This document shows positions 49,143 through 56,693 of a stretch of DNA of 64,000 nt, in pieces; the first letter of the stretch is position 1; each line of letters begins with the position of its first letter. Below the pieces are notes generated by a model. It had not been told where the DNA came from. It saw only the letters and a list, made by a program, of their open reading frames with translations, and searched no databases. Made by a program: the position numbers and the translations under genes. Source of the stretch: Parendozoicomonas verongulae (GTDB taxonomy: Bacteria; Pseudomonadota; Gammaproteobacteria; Pseudomonadales; Endozoicomonadaceae); contig NZ_SMME01000867.1 of NCBI RefSeq assembly GCF_009711465.1, positions 1-64,000 of the forward strand. Direction: 5' to 3'.

Positions 49143-50393
49143 CTAACCCTCCACCTCACTGGCCGCCTCACTAAAGATCTTCGGCCGGTAATCTGTGCCA
49201 GACTCCTTCAGCCAGCCGCCATAGTGACGGTTCAGCATCTCAATCCCCTTGTGCCCCATCTGGTTGGCGATCCACCACAAATTCTCATTATCACGAATCA
49301 TCATGTGAGCGTAGGTATGGCGAGTCTGATACGGGTTGCGGTAAGGCACCTTGCAGCGTTTGAAGGCTGGTTTCCAGCCCTGACGGCGCAAGGCGTTGTC
49401 TGAGGCCCAGGGTTGGCCGGTGTTGGGGTTGTGGAACACAAAGCCGCCAGCCATTTGTGTAAACGCCCGCTGGGCCTTCAGCGCCCACAGAGCCTCATCT
49501 ACAAGCAAAACCCGTCGGCTCTCGACACCTTTGCCTGCGGTTTTCAGTGGTCCCAGCTCACCATCGACAACGGCCTGATCCACCAGCACGTAACGCTCTT
49601 CAAAATTTACTTTCTCCCATGTCAGCCCCAGCAGCTCACTTGTGCGCAAACCGCTGTAGAAAGCAAACCGGAACAGGTTCTGCACCTGCCCCTCCATAGC
49701 GGCCAGCAGGGATTTTCGCTCCTTCGAGGAGAAAGGGTTGGGCTTGAAACCGCTCTGCTTGGCACTGTTCGCCACAATATTATCAATGCGCAGCTTGCGC
49801 ACGGGATTGGTAGTGATCACCTCATCCATCACAGCGTCGTCCAGCGCGATGCGCAGGGAGATAATGATATTGCTGACGGTTTTGCGGCTGGCTTTCAGGC
49901 TTTTCTTATGCACCCAATCTCTCACCATGCCCGCAGTCAGCTCCGTGACCTCCAGCTTGCCGAAGGCCGGTATCCACTGGTTTTCACAAATCAGCCGGTT
50001 CTTTTCAAAGGTGACGGCTTTGTTCGAGGTTTTCACCCGCTCCAGATAACGGCGCAGATAACCTTCCACTGTGATATCCCGAGGCTTATTGGCCTGAGGA
50101 TTAAACAGCTTCAGCTTTTTGGATTTGGGGAAGTGGCTGGCCAGATCGAATATCTGCCGTTTGATTTCACTCTCAATGGTCTTCAGTAAACGGGTGGCCT
50201 CCCGGACATCCAGCCGGAGAGTTCTCTCCAGCTCCAGCCGCCCGGCTGTATCATCTGTCAGCGGCAAGCTATGGCGAACAAACGTTTCCTGCAGCCCGAT
50301 TCCACGATAGGTGAAATAAACGACAACCGTAACAGAACGGGGATATGTCAGAAACCGGATTCCTTTGGGCTTTGGGATATGATCGAAATCCAT
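49143..50393 (-). CDS. Tyrosine recombinase/integrase 1
   Basis: A 416-residue phage-type integrase with N-terminal arm-binding and SAM-like core-binding domains (ITVEGYLRRYLERVK, about 107-200) and a C-terminal catalytic domain. Catalytic residues are R250 (YSGLRTSELLGL), R358 (YQTRHTYAH; the usual first His of HxxR is Tyr355), H381 (MGHKGIEML) and nucleophile Y391 (NRHYGGW). It faces ssrA, as expected for an element inserted there. Clearly related to the second integrase at 52.6-53.9 kb. Confidence 0.95.
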   Translation of the reverse strand: MDFDHIPKPKGIRFLTYPRSVTVVVYFTYRGIGLQETFVRHSLPLTDDTAGRLELERTLRLDVREATRLLKTIESEIKRQIFDLASHFPKSKKLKLFNPQANKPRDITVEGYLRRYLERVKTSNKAVTFEKNRLICENQWIPAFGKLEVTELTAGMVRDWVHKKSLKASRKTVSNIIISLRIALDDAVMDEVITTNPVRKLRIDNIVANSAKQSGFKPNPFSSKERKSLLAAMEGQVQNLFRFAFYSGLRTSELLGLTWEKVNFEERYVLVDQAVVDGELGPLKTAGKGVESRRVLLVDEALWALKAQRAFTQMAGGFVFHNPNTGQPWASDNALRRQGWKPAFKRCKVPYRNPYQTRHTYAHMMIRDNENLWWIANQMGHKGIEMLNRHYGGWLKESGTDYRPKIFSEAASEVEG

Positions 50394-50397
50394 TTCA

Positions 50398-50589
50398 TTA
50401 CCCCTTGCTCGCCAGACTTTTCGCAGCCCAAAGCTCCACGGCCTCCAGGTTCACCCAGTACACTCCATCGGCCGCTTTTCGAAACTCCCTTTCCTCCCGC
50501 CAGATGCCCCGCTTTCTTTTATGATCGAATGCGCTCCGGGTATCACCCGAGAGTTCAAAGTAACGTGTGGCCTTCACCCATTTCAGCAT
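50398..50589 (-). CDS. Excisionase-like DNA-binding protein
   Basis: 63 residues, MLKWVKATRYFELSGDTRSA…KRGIWREEREFRKA…VYWVNLEAVELWAAKS. This is the winged-helix excisionase pattern seen in P2-like and related elements, where Xis directs integrase toward excision. The ATG at 50589 has GGAGAAG upstream. Its stop lies four bases before the integrase ATG, so the two are co-transcribed. The second integrase lacks such a companion. Confidence 0.7.
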   Translation of the reverse strand: MLKWVKATRYFELSGDTRSAFDHKRKRGIWREEREFRKAADGVYWVNLEAVELWAAKSLASKG

Positions 50590-50998
50590 TTTTCTTCTCC
50601 ATTCTTTTTGTTCAACACTCTTAAAAAGCACCGGCACATACACGCTAATTTCAGCCGGTATAGCAAGTTGTGGCAGTCTCCCTGACTCGCATCAGAGGAC
50701 ATAAGCCTTAACTGCTTTATTAAGTGTTGGAGAAGATACTGTGGAGCGACAGATACCTATTTATACCGAAAACTACCTATTTATACTTATCGAGCCATTA
50801 GTGCTGGTGGCGGATAACATCTCAATGAAAATACCAGTTCACAGCCACCACTGTAATGATGGTTGTTAACAAGCTTCCAGAGGTCACGATGTATTGCCGG
50901 TTTATGCTGGTGTGCATCTCGTTTTGCCTGTGCAAATAACGAATAGCCAATAATTTTTCTGCTATTCTGTCCTCCTCACAGTTTCAGGGGGTATAAGA
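50590..50998. promoter_or_regulatory. Element control region with TACCTATTTATAC repeats
   Basis: 409 bases between the divergent excisionase and coiled-coil genes. ATACCTATTTATAC (50753-50766) and CTACCTATTTATAC (50772-50785) form a near-exact direct repeat. Related words recur upstream of the second integrase and near 59.3 kb. No gene is visible; the repeats are probably regulator or Xis sites. Confidence 0.5.
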
Positions 50999-51583
50999 AT
51001 GAGCGCTGCAGCCACAGTCACCAGCAGTGAATCCGATCACAGCCTTAACACGCTGACCGATGTGGTCAGAATCGTCGGCGGGACCCGCGCTGATATAAAA
51101 GTGCTGGACAGGAAATTTGATACTCTGGATAACAAAGTCGACAGGTTGGGCGATGAAGTTCATACCCTGAAGAACAGTGTTGGCACTCTGGACAGCAAAG
51201 TCGACAAGTTGGGTGGTGAAGTTCATACCCTGAAGAACAGGGTTGGCACTCTGGACAGCAAAGTCGACAAGTTAGGTGGTGAAGTTCGTACCCTGAGCAC
51301 CAGAGTCGATACCTTAGACAGCAAAGTCGAAGCTCTGGACAACAAAGTCGATATCCTGGGCAACAGAGTCGACGCCTTGGACAGCAAAGTTGAAGCTCTG
51401 GACAACAAGGTCGATATTCTGAGCAACAGAGTCGATGCGCTGGATAACAAAGTCGATACCCTGAGCACCAGAGTCGATGATCTGAGCCAGGAAGTCCATG
51501 AGATGAAACAGGAAAACCGGGAACGCTTCGATAAAATCGAAGATACCCTCACCATCATCGTCAACCATCTCAAACAAGCATAA
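50999..51583 (+). CDS. Heptad-repeat coiled-coil protein
   Basis: 194 residues dominated by a long regular coiled coil: repeats of the form LDSKVDKLGGEVHTLKNRVGT with Val/Leu at a and d positions, from about residue 40 to 165. Short non-repetitive ends flank it (MSAAATVTSSESDHSLNTLTDVVRIVGG; ENRERFDKIEDTLTIIVNHLKQA). No signal peptide or membrane helix. Such proteins occur as phage fibres, toxin antagonists or scaffolds, but function is unknown. CAGGGGGT precedes the ATG. It is encoded by near-identical 63-bp DNA repeats, so its length may vary between strains. Confidence 0.75.
   Translation: MSAAATVTSSESDHSLNTLTDVVRIVGGTRADIKVLDRKFDTLDNKVDRLGDEVHTLKNSVGTLDSKVDKLGGEVHTLKNRVGTLDSKVDKLGGEVRTLSTRVDTLDSKVEALDNKVDILGNRVDALDSKVEALDNKVDILSNRVDALDNKVDTLSTRVDDLSQEVHEMKQENRERFDKIEDTLTIIVNHLKQA
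51118..51482 (+). repeat. 63-bp tandem repeats (21-residue, three-heptad units)
   Basis: Successive units such as the two beginning at 51175 and 51238 differ at only a few bases. The array covers about 5.8 units and encodes the coiled coil. High identity suggests recent expansion or ongoing homogenisation. Confidence 0.8.
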
Positions 51584-51639
51584 CCGGCGGCACGGCCGGT
51601 TAAACTACAAAATCCCCCCGCCAGCTCCACAATGTGTCA

Positions 51640-51738
51640 ATGACTCTGGGTAACGACAGGTTTCGGGAAGAGATCGAGACGGCACTTGGACGGAAGATCA
51701 ACACGGGCAAGAGAGGACGACCACCAGCAGCTTGTTAA
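51640..51738 (+). pseudogene. C-terminal remnant of a RAYT (REP-associated) transposase
   Basis: A 32-codon frame MTLGNDRFREEIETALGRKI…GKRGRPPAAC matches the C-terminal tail of TnpA_REP (Y1 HUH) transposases, typically L G ..RF..EIE..LGRR..PG+RGRP. It is followed by GGGGTCGGAGCC, a sequence often seen at the end of such genes. The catalytic HUH and Tyr regions are missing, so this is a decayed copy. Confidence 0.6.
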
Positions 51739-51761
51739 ATGGGGTCGGAGCCAAATATGTG

Positions 51762-51786
51762 AAAAGCCGACATCGCTGTCGGCTTT
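51762..51786 (-). terminator. Terminator after the pilin gene
   Basis: AAAGCCGACA/TGTCGGCTTT, 10-bp stem with a 4-base loop and TTTT after it on the minus strand, 65 bases beyond the pilin stop. Confidence 0.75.
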
Positions 51787-51850
51787 CCAGTAGGCTTGAG
51801 CTTAGAGGCAAAGGGTTAAATGAACCTGCCCCCTTCTAGCCTGTTTATAA

Positions 51851-52309
51851 TCAGAATGAAGCAACCACGCCAGGGTAGTCAGTAACTGCATCTGTTGCGC
51901 ATAAGTTATTAGCTGTGGCATTACCACCATTTGCACACACAACCTGCCAGTTTGTACCAACTGCATCAGATCGGAAAGTCAGAGTCTGAGTACCAAAAGG
52001 GCCACGAGGAGTAACTACCAATTCTGCGTATGCATCAGCAGAATACGTACCCTCAGTTACTTTTCCTGCAGCTGCAGGAACTGAAGTTATTGAGCCAGTA
52101 GTTGTGAGTGTACAATTCTGAATCGGGTTTGTTGTTGCACATACCGCAATAGCTGTTTGATATGCTTTTACTTCACTTAAAGCAGCCATCGCCTGTGCAT
52201 TACGCGTATAATTCTGATACTGCGGAATAGCCACAGCAGCCAAAATACCAATAATCGCAACAACGATCATCAATTCAATCAGAGTAAAACCACCCTGGTT
52301 CTTCTTCAT
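51851..52309 (-). CDS. Type IV major pilin (PilA-like)
   Basis: A 152-residue prepilin with a class III signal: short leader MKKNQGG, then the processed N-terminus [20 protein letters not shown] with the critical Glu5, followed by [10 protein letters not shown]. The C-terminal domain has Cys pairs, including a D-region-like loop [15 protein letters not shown]. It should be processed by PilD and assembled by the PilBCMNOPQ machine encoded elsewhere. It lies inside the integrated accessory DNA, between two integrases, with its own sigma-54-like promoter and terminator. No other pilus gene is nearby. Confidence 0.93.
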   Translation of the reverse strand: MKKNQGGFTLIELMIVVAIIGILAAVAIPQYQNYTRNAQAMAALSEVKAYQTAIAVCATTNPIQNCTLTTTGSITSVPAAAGKVTEGTYSADAYAELVVTPRGPFGTQTLTFRSDAVGTNWQVVCANGGNATANNLCATDAVTDYPGVVASF

Positions 52310-52427
52310 TTTTAGTCCCCTCAGTTTTGTTATGTGCCCAACCGGGCGTCCGTAACGAGACAGTCAACCCGGTTGTTCCTGAACCTGTGCCAGCCAATCC
52401 AGATGGCTGTCGTCTCGCTAAGGGTTT

Positions 52428-52443
52428 ATCAATCATCGTGCCA
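52428..52443 (-). promoter_or_regulatory. Sigma-54 promoter of the pilin gene
   Basis: On the minus strand TGGCAC (52443-52438), five bases, TTGAT (52432-52428), matching the RpoN consensus TGGCAC-N5-TTGCW except for one base. It lies about 120 bases before the pilin ATG. PilA is RpoN/PilR-dependent in pseudomonads. The leader contains an inverted repeat around CAACCGGG/CCCGGTTG. Confidence 0.6.
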
Positions 52444-52539
52444 ACTTTGCAGCGCAAGTCGCAAACCATGAGCAATAACGGGGCAGAGGGGAATTCGGCA
52501 GGCATATGACAACCAAAGTGTGTAGATAAGTAACACGGG

Positions 52540-52579
52540 TGCCATAGAACGTCATTTTGGCAAATGACGTTCTATGGCA
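52540..52579. repeat. 40-bp perfect hairpin beside integrase 2
   Basis: TGCCATAGAACGTCATTT (52540-52557) and its exact complement AAATGACGTTCTATGGCA (52562-52579) are separated by four bases: an 18-bp perfect stem, 22 bases past the integrase-2 stop. There is no T-run. Too long and perfect for a simple terminator; could be a recombination site or a miniature-element end pair. Confidence 0.75.
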
Positions 52580-52601
52580 TTTGTCGTCTGATTCTCTTGT
52601 T

Positions 52602-53927
52602 TCAGGCTGTTTCGCTGGTGGAGGATTGAGACACTGACTTTGCTGGCTCTGCCGAATCGGCCTTAAACAATCGCTTGGGCAGGTACTGCTTATCATAGTC
52701 CTCCAGCCAGCCGCCGTAGTGGCGGTTGAGCATTTCAATACCCACATGGCCCATCTGGTTGGCAATCCACCAGAGGTTTTCATTCTGCCGAATTAAGATA
52801 TGGGCGTAGGTATGGCGAGTCTGGTACGGGTTGCGATAGCGCACGCCGGAGCGTTTAAAGGCTGGTTGCCAGGCTTGCCTGCGCAGTTCCGTATCATCCT
52901 GCCAGTGCTGGCCGGTGCGAGGGTTGCGGAACACAAAATTGTCGCCATTGGAAGTTTCACCCAGTAGCTGGGTGTGTGCCCGTTGAGCTTGCAGCGCTTC
53001 AAAGGCCGGATCGAGCAGCAGCACCTTGCGTTCTTCTGCGCCCTTGCCTGCTGTTTTCACCGGCCCGAGGTTTCCTTCCACCATGGCCTGATCCACCAGC
53101 ACCTGCCGGTTATGAAAATCCACCTTGTCCCATGTCAGGCCAAGCAGCTCACTGGTGCGCAGGCCGGTGTAAAACGCGAACTGAAACATATTGCGGATGG
53201 GGCTTTCCATCACCGCCAGCAGTTTGTCCCGCCCGCTTTGGGTGAAGGGGTCCACCTTGAAACCAGTACCCCGGGAAGAGGCCGCCACAATATTATCCAG
53301 TTTGATTTTGCGTACCGGGTTGGTGGTAATCACCTCATCCAGCACAGCGTCGTCCATGGCCATGCGCAAAGGGGAGAGAATATTGCTGAGGGTTTTACGC
53401 CGGGTTTTCAGGCTTCTGGTATGCGCCCAGTCCCGAATCATTCCCGCTGTCAGCTCATTGGCCTGCAAATGGCCGAATACGGGCAGCAGGTGGCTGTTGA
53501 CCATCTTTTCATATTTACCAGCCGTCACCGCCCGCGTGGTGGTTTTCGCCCTTTCCAGATAACGGTTCAGATAACCAGCAACCGTCGTGTCTCTCGGTTT
53601 AGTGGTGGCCATACCCAGTATTTCGAGACTTTTGGATTCAGGAAAGTGCAGCGACAAATCAAAAATCCCGTGGGCAATTTCATCACGAATACTCTTCAGA
53701 AGAGCGGCCGCTTCTTTCATATCCCGCAGTAGCCGGTTCTCAAAGGCGAACAGTTCAGAGGAGCTTCCTCCCACAGGCAGGTCACGGCGAACAAACACTT
53801 CCCGTATGCGGTGGCCGCGATAGGTGAAATTCACGACAACGGCCAGAGTATGGGCAAACACCCGCAGCCGTACACTTTTGGGGCGAGGCAAATGATCGAA
53901 ATTTAGCTCGCTCACACTTCTGGTCAT
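52602..53927 (-). CDS. Tyrosine recombinase/integrase 2
   Basis: 441 residues, colinear with integrase 1 throughout (both contain …VITTNPVRK…DNIVA and QTRHTYAH…NRHYGGW). Catalytic residues are present: Arg in TGLRTSELLGL, Arg in YQTRHTYAH, His in MGHVGIEML and Tyr in NRHYGGW. It has extra N- and C-terminal residues (tail ADSAEPAKSVSQSS). The close relation to integrase 1 suggests two elements integrated in tandem, or an old duplication. No excisionase is adjacent. Confidence 0.95.
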   Translation of the reverse strand: MTRSVSELNFDHLPRPKSVRLRVFAHTLAVVVNFTYRGHRIREVFVRRDLPVGGSSSELFAFENRLLRDMKEAAALLKSIRDEIAHGIFDLSLHFPESKSLEILGMATTKPRDTTVAGYLNRYLERAKTTTRAVTAGKYEKMVNSHLLPVFGHLQANELTAGMIRDWAHTRSLKTRRKTLSNILSPLRMAMDDAVLDEVITTNPVRKIKLDNIVAASSRGTGFKVDPFTQSGRDKLLAVMESPIRNMFQFAFYTGLRTSELLGLTWDKVDFHNRQVLVDQAMVEGNLGPVKTAGKGAEERKVLLLDPAFEALQAQRAHTQLLGETSNGDNFVFRNPRTGQHWQDDTELRRQAWQPAFKRSGVRYRNPYQTRHTYAHILIRQNENLWWIANQMGHVGIEMLNRHYGGWLEDYDKQYLPKRLFKADSAEPAKSVSQSSTSETA

Positions 53928-54096
53928 AGCCCTTTTTCCTTTTTATGGATGACGTTTTTGGTGCCGGACATTCAGGCTAAACACTGCGCCTATAGCAAGT
54001 CGAAGTCAGGGAAACCATCTACCTCGACCAGTATTCCGTCTTTCTTATCCCTCCTTATTAACTCTTGAAACAGCTGCGCCTTTTCACAAGAGCCGC

Positions 54097-54154
54097 ATTT
54101 ACCCCAATCGATACCTATTTACCCCAATCGATACCTATTTACCCTTTGATACCT
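54097..54154 (+). repeat. 20-bp iterons upstream of the unknown gene pair
   Basis: ATTTACCCCAATCGATACCT occurs twice back to back (54097-54116, 54117-54136), followed by a shortened third copy ATTTACCCTTTGATACCT (54137-54154). They lie between integrase 2 and the divergent unknown gene pair, so they may be operators or Xis/Rep binding sites. The rest of the 294-base gap shows no gene. Confidence 0.8.
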
Positions 54155-54221
54155 TTCCTGCACTTTTTATCCAATTCGTTCCTCGAAAAGAGGCTTTGCA
54201 ATCTATTGAGTGATTTTTCCT

Positions 54222-55457
54222 ATGGATACTCGAGAATTTCTTAATCTGCTGTTTCTCCTTAGCAATACCGACTCTCAGCTCATCAAAGAGCTTCACTTGC
54301 GACATAAAATGGATTTGCCAGACGTGGACTGGGAGCAACCCGCCTCGGAAGTCGCGGATCAGCTGGTTAAGTTTTGTGAAACAGCCCCTGTTGCTCACTA
54401 CCAATACCTCACCACTGTCGCCAAACGGATTAAGCTGATGAACTACAAAGGAGGAATAGATACGCTGCGTAAATCTATGGTGCTCACACCGGAGTTTCAT
54501 GCGTTCGATAAACAGCCCGTCAACCAGCTGCTCTGGTGCTTTATCTTCCATAATGAGCACTTTGTAGAAGCTGAAGATATCCGCTACAGCCTTAATCTCT
54601 GCGACAGCGGTCAGGGCACTCTCTTCCAGACACACAGAGTCATCCCTCTTCCTCAGTCTCCTGACTGCAAACCATTTCAGGAAGAACTGGCTCGCTTGCT
54701 CCAGACGCAAAAGGAAGACATACAGGTTCGAGCATTTACCCGTAAAGAGTTCACAAACGGAGAGCCTGTCACACGCCACCACTTTGTGATTTACCGCGAG
54801 GGGGAAGGAACACTGCTGACAGAGTTGCAAAACCAAGGGCTGGAATTAGTTGGGTCTACGATTTATCCCGTGCGAGAGAGCGTCATTCTTTACACGCCCG
54901 AACAGCAACAGTATGAGGTGTTAGCCAAGGAAAAGAGCGAGCAAAAGCTGCTATCCAGTGCCTTTGCTGAAACTATTCTGGGTATTCCAGCCGACAACCA
55001 CCCCAGGCTTATCCCGCGAGAGCCTTTGCCCTTACACCTCCTGCGCACCCGCCCCACCTTCGACTGGGATGCAACCGATGATATCCAAAGCGTGTTTATC
55101 AAAAAGTTCATTCTTGCCAATACCCATACAACAGGAAACGCATCCTTTGAAGGGATCAGTCAGGAACATGATGCCTATGCTGAAATGCTCAACCTCACCG
55201 GTTCCGAGGCTGTGCCCCTCCACTACCGGATCAGGGAAATGACCTTTGAGGTTATCTATACCTCGGGCCATCCCGGGAGTGTCGTCTTTGATGTCATGGC
55301 CGACGGAACTATCAGCCTTCACCCTACCCATGAACGCTTTATACGCATTCTGAATGAACTGCTCCCCCGCTGGCTCCATGACAGTCAGCCTGAAGACGTG
55401 AGCTTTGAAAGCTTACTGTCTGAAATTTTTGTGAGCACCGGGGAGCAACCGGCATGA
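54222..55457 (+). CDS. Unknown protein A of a coupled accessory pair
   Basis: 411 residues, cytosolic, no recognised domain. The first 75 residues are helical (MDTREFLNLLFLLSNTDSQL…DQLVKFCETAPVAHYQYL) and faintly recall effector-associated death-like domains of conflict systems, but this is only an impression. The remainder is mixed alpha/beta, with a C-terminal segment VVFDVMADGTISLHPTHERFIRILNELLP. The ATG at 54222 is preferred over a GTG at 54210. Its last four bases (ATGA) overlap the next start. Position directly after the integrase is where satellites and islands often carry defence or cargo genes. Confidence 0.7.
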   Translation: MDTREFLNLLFLLSNTDSQLIKELHLRHKMDLPDVDWEQPASEVADQLVKFCETAPVAHYQYLTTVAKRIKLMNYKGGIDTLRKSMVLTPEFHAFDKQPVNQLLWCFIFHNEHFVEAEDIRYSLNLCDSGQGTLFQTHRVIPLPQSPDCKPFQEELARLLQTQKEDIQVRAFTRKEFTNGEPVTRHHFVIYREGEGTLLTELQNQGLELVGSTIYPVRESVILYTPEQQQYEVLAKEKSEQKLLSSAFAETILGIPADNHPRLIPREPLPLHLLRTRPTFDWDATDDIQSVFIKKFILANTHTTGNASFEGISQEHDAYAEMLNLTGSEAVPLHYRIREMTFEVIYTSGHPGSVVFDVMADGTISLHPTHERFIRILNELLPRWLHDSQPEDVSFESLLSEIFVSTGEQPA

Positions 55458-56335
55458 ACCTTGACGCATGCCACCAACAGGTATTTCATCGCAACACTCA
55501 TCTCCACTACTACAGCGAGCTGGTGGAGAGCTTTGGGCAAACCAACACCCATGCGCTTCTTGGCAGCGGCTGCTATACACCTGTCGGCTTTCGAACAAAC
55601 CTTCCCCACCATCCACACTGGAGCGGTAAGCGGAATGGCAGGTGGTACACTCAGACACACGATGGAATACTGGAAGAGGAGGACGCGAGTTATTTTCGTC
55701 AATACCACTTTACCCCAAAGCAATGGCTGACCAGAGTCCGCGACAGCTTCCAACTCAAAGGTGCTCTCACTACCTTGCGGGATAACCAGATCTGGCTGCT
55801 TGGGCATATCCCGTTCAATCACCGGTCTTACAGTATTTTTCAAAGCCGCGGCCAGATACCCAATTCTGAAATTTTCACAGCGATAAAACGCTACTATGGC
55901 CGACAGACACTCCCAAACGGCTTGGTACTCACGGGTTACACCCATAAACACCAGTCGCCGGTTTCTCAAAAACTGTTCAGCATCACCGACCAGCTTCTGA
56001 TGGAAGACACAGGCTTGTCCCGTCAAAGGCTGTGCACTGTACTGGAACACCTCTCTCGCCACACATACAGGGATGTGGACTGGGATGACGAAACACGTAC
56101 GTTCCACTGGGGCAACAGGCGTGAACCGGTCAACGGCGGCATGACCTCTCAAATCATTGAACTCTATGTGGACGCCTATCATTCCAGCAATCCATGGCGC
56201 AAAGGCTCTGAAATGATGCTGATGGCGGGAAGCACCAGCCAAAAACCAAGGCTGAGTGTTCTGCTGAATTCCACGTTTCTCAAAACCTACTTTGAAACAC
56301 GGAAGCACGGAGAATACCGCATCCGTAAACCCTGA
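55454..56335 (+). CDS. Unknown protein B of a coupled accessory pair
   Basis: 293 residues overlapping gene A by ATGA, hence co-translated with it. It is rich in His, Tyr and Trp (CHQQVFHRNTHLHYYSEL; LPHHPHWSGKRNGRWYTQTH; DVDWDDETRTFHWGN), with no signal peptide or membrane segment. I recognise no family or catalytic motif; the clustered aromatic and His residues could mean nucleic-acid or metal binding. The pair is followed by an AlpA-like regulator and a primase-helicase. Whether it is a defence system, a replication accessory or morphogenesis-related cannot be told from sequence. Confidence 0.7.
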   Translation: MNLDACHQQVFHRNTHLHYYSELVESFGQTNTHALLGSGCYTPVGFRTNLPHHPHWSGKRNGRWYTQTHDGILEEEDASYFRQYHFTPKQWLTRVRDSFQLKGALTTLRDNQIWLLGHIPFNHRSYSIFQSRGQIPNSEIFTAIKRYYGRQTLPNGLVLTGYTHKHQSPVSQKLFSITDQLLMEDTGLSRQRLCTVLEHLSRHTYRDVDWDDETRTFHWGNRREPVNGGMTSQIIELYVDAYHSSNPWRKGSEMMLMAGSTSQKPRLSVLLNSTFLKTYFETRKHGEYRIRKP

Positions 56336-56454
56336 CCGCGCATAAAATGAAGCCTCACAACCTCATCTGCCCGTTCACCTGCCCTCAACTGCCCATTCAT
56401 CTGCCCAACCTGTTCCACGCTCAAAGAGTACACAACAAAAAACGAGGAACAGGC

Positions 56455-56673
56455 ATGGACAGCCAATCGAAAGAACAAAAGCTCTACACCACCGACGAAC
56501 TTTCCGACCGCTGGAAGATGTCGGCCGTCACACTGAAAACCTGGCGCACACAGGGTCTCGGGCCAGAGTACCTGAAAATCACCGGGCGCATCCTTTATCG
56601 GGAGCAGGATATTTTGCGCTATGAAGAGACCCGCCTGCGTCAGGGCACCTCTCTGCCACCTCGCAAGAATTAA
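56455..56673 (+). CDS. AlpA/excisionase-like helix-turn-helix protein
   Basis: 72 residues, KLYTTDELSDRWKMSAVTLKTWRTQG…GRILYREQDILRYEE: a MerR-like HTH_17 fold found in AlpA regulators and excisionases of P4-like satellites and prophages. The ATG at 56455 has GAGGAAC upstream; in-frame codons further upstream do not resemble protein. It lies 20 bases before the primase-helicase and may regulate it or act as the missing excisionase for integrase 2. Confidence 0.75.
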   Translation: MDSQSKEQKLYTTDELSDRWKMSAVTLKTWRTQGLGPEYLKITGRILYREQDILRYEETRLRQGTSLPPRKN

Positions 56674-56693
56674 CACTCAACAGGACATCAGGG

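Noticed and set aside
52310-52440. Cyclic-di-GMP (GEMM) riboswitch in the pilin leader
   Set aside because: The leader is structured and such riboswitches occur before pilins, but the conserved GEMM core words are not present.
52275-52505. 76-codon frame overlapping the pilin start
   Set aside because: It covers the pilin promoter and leader in another frame and looks non-protein-like.
52612-52624. TGGTGGAGG near the end of integrase 2 as a second att core copy
   Set aside because: It is the reverse complement of the tmRNA 3' end, so in inverted orientation, only nine bases long and lies in coding sequence. Integration would give direct repeats.
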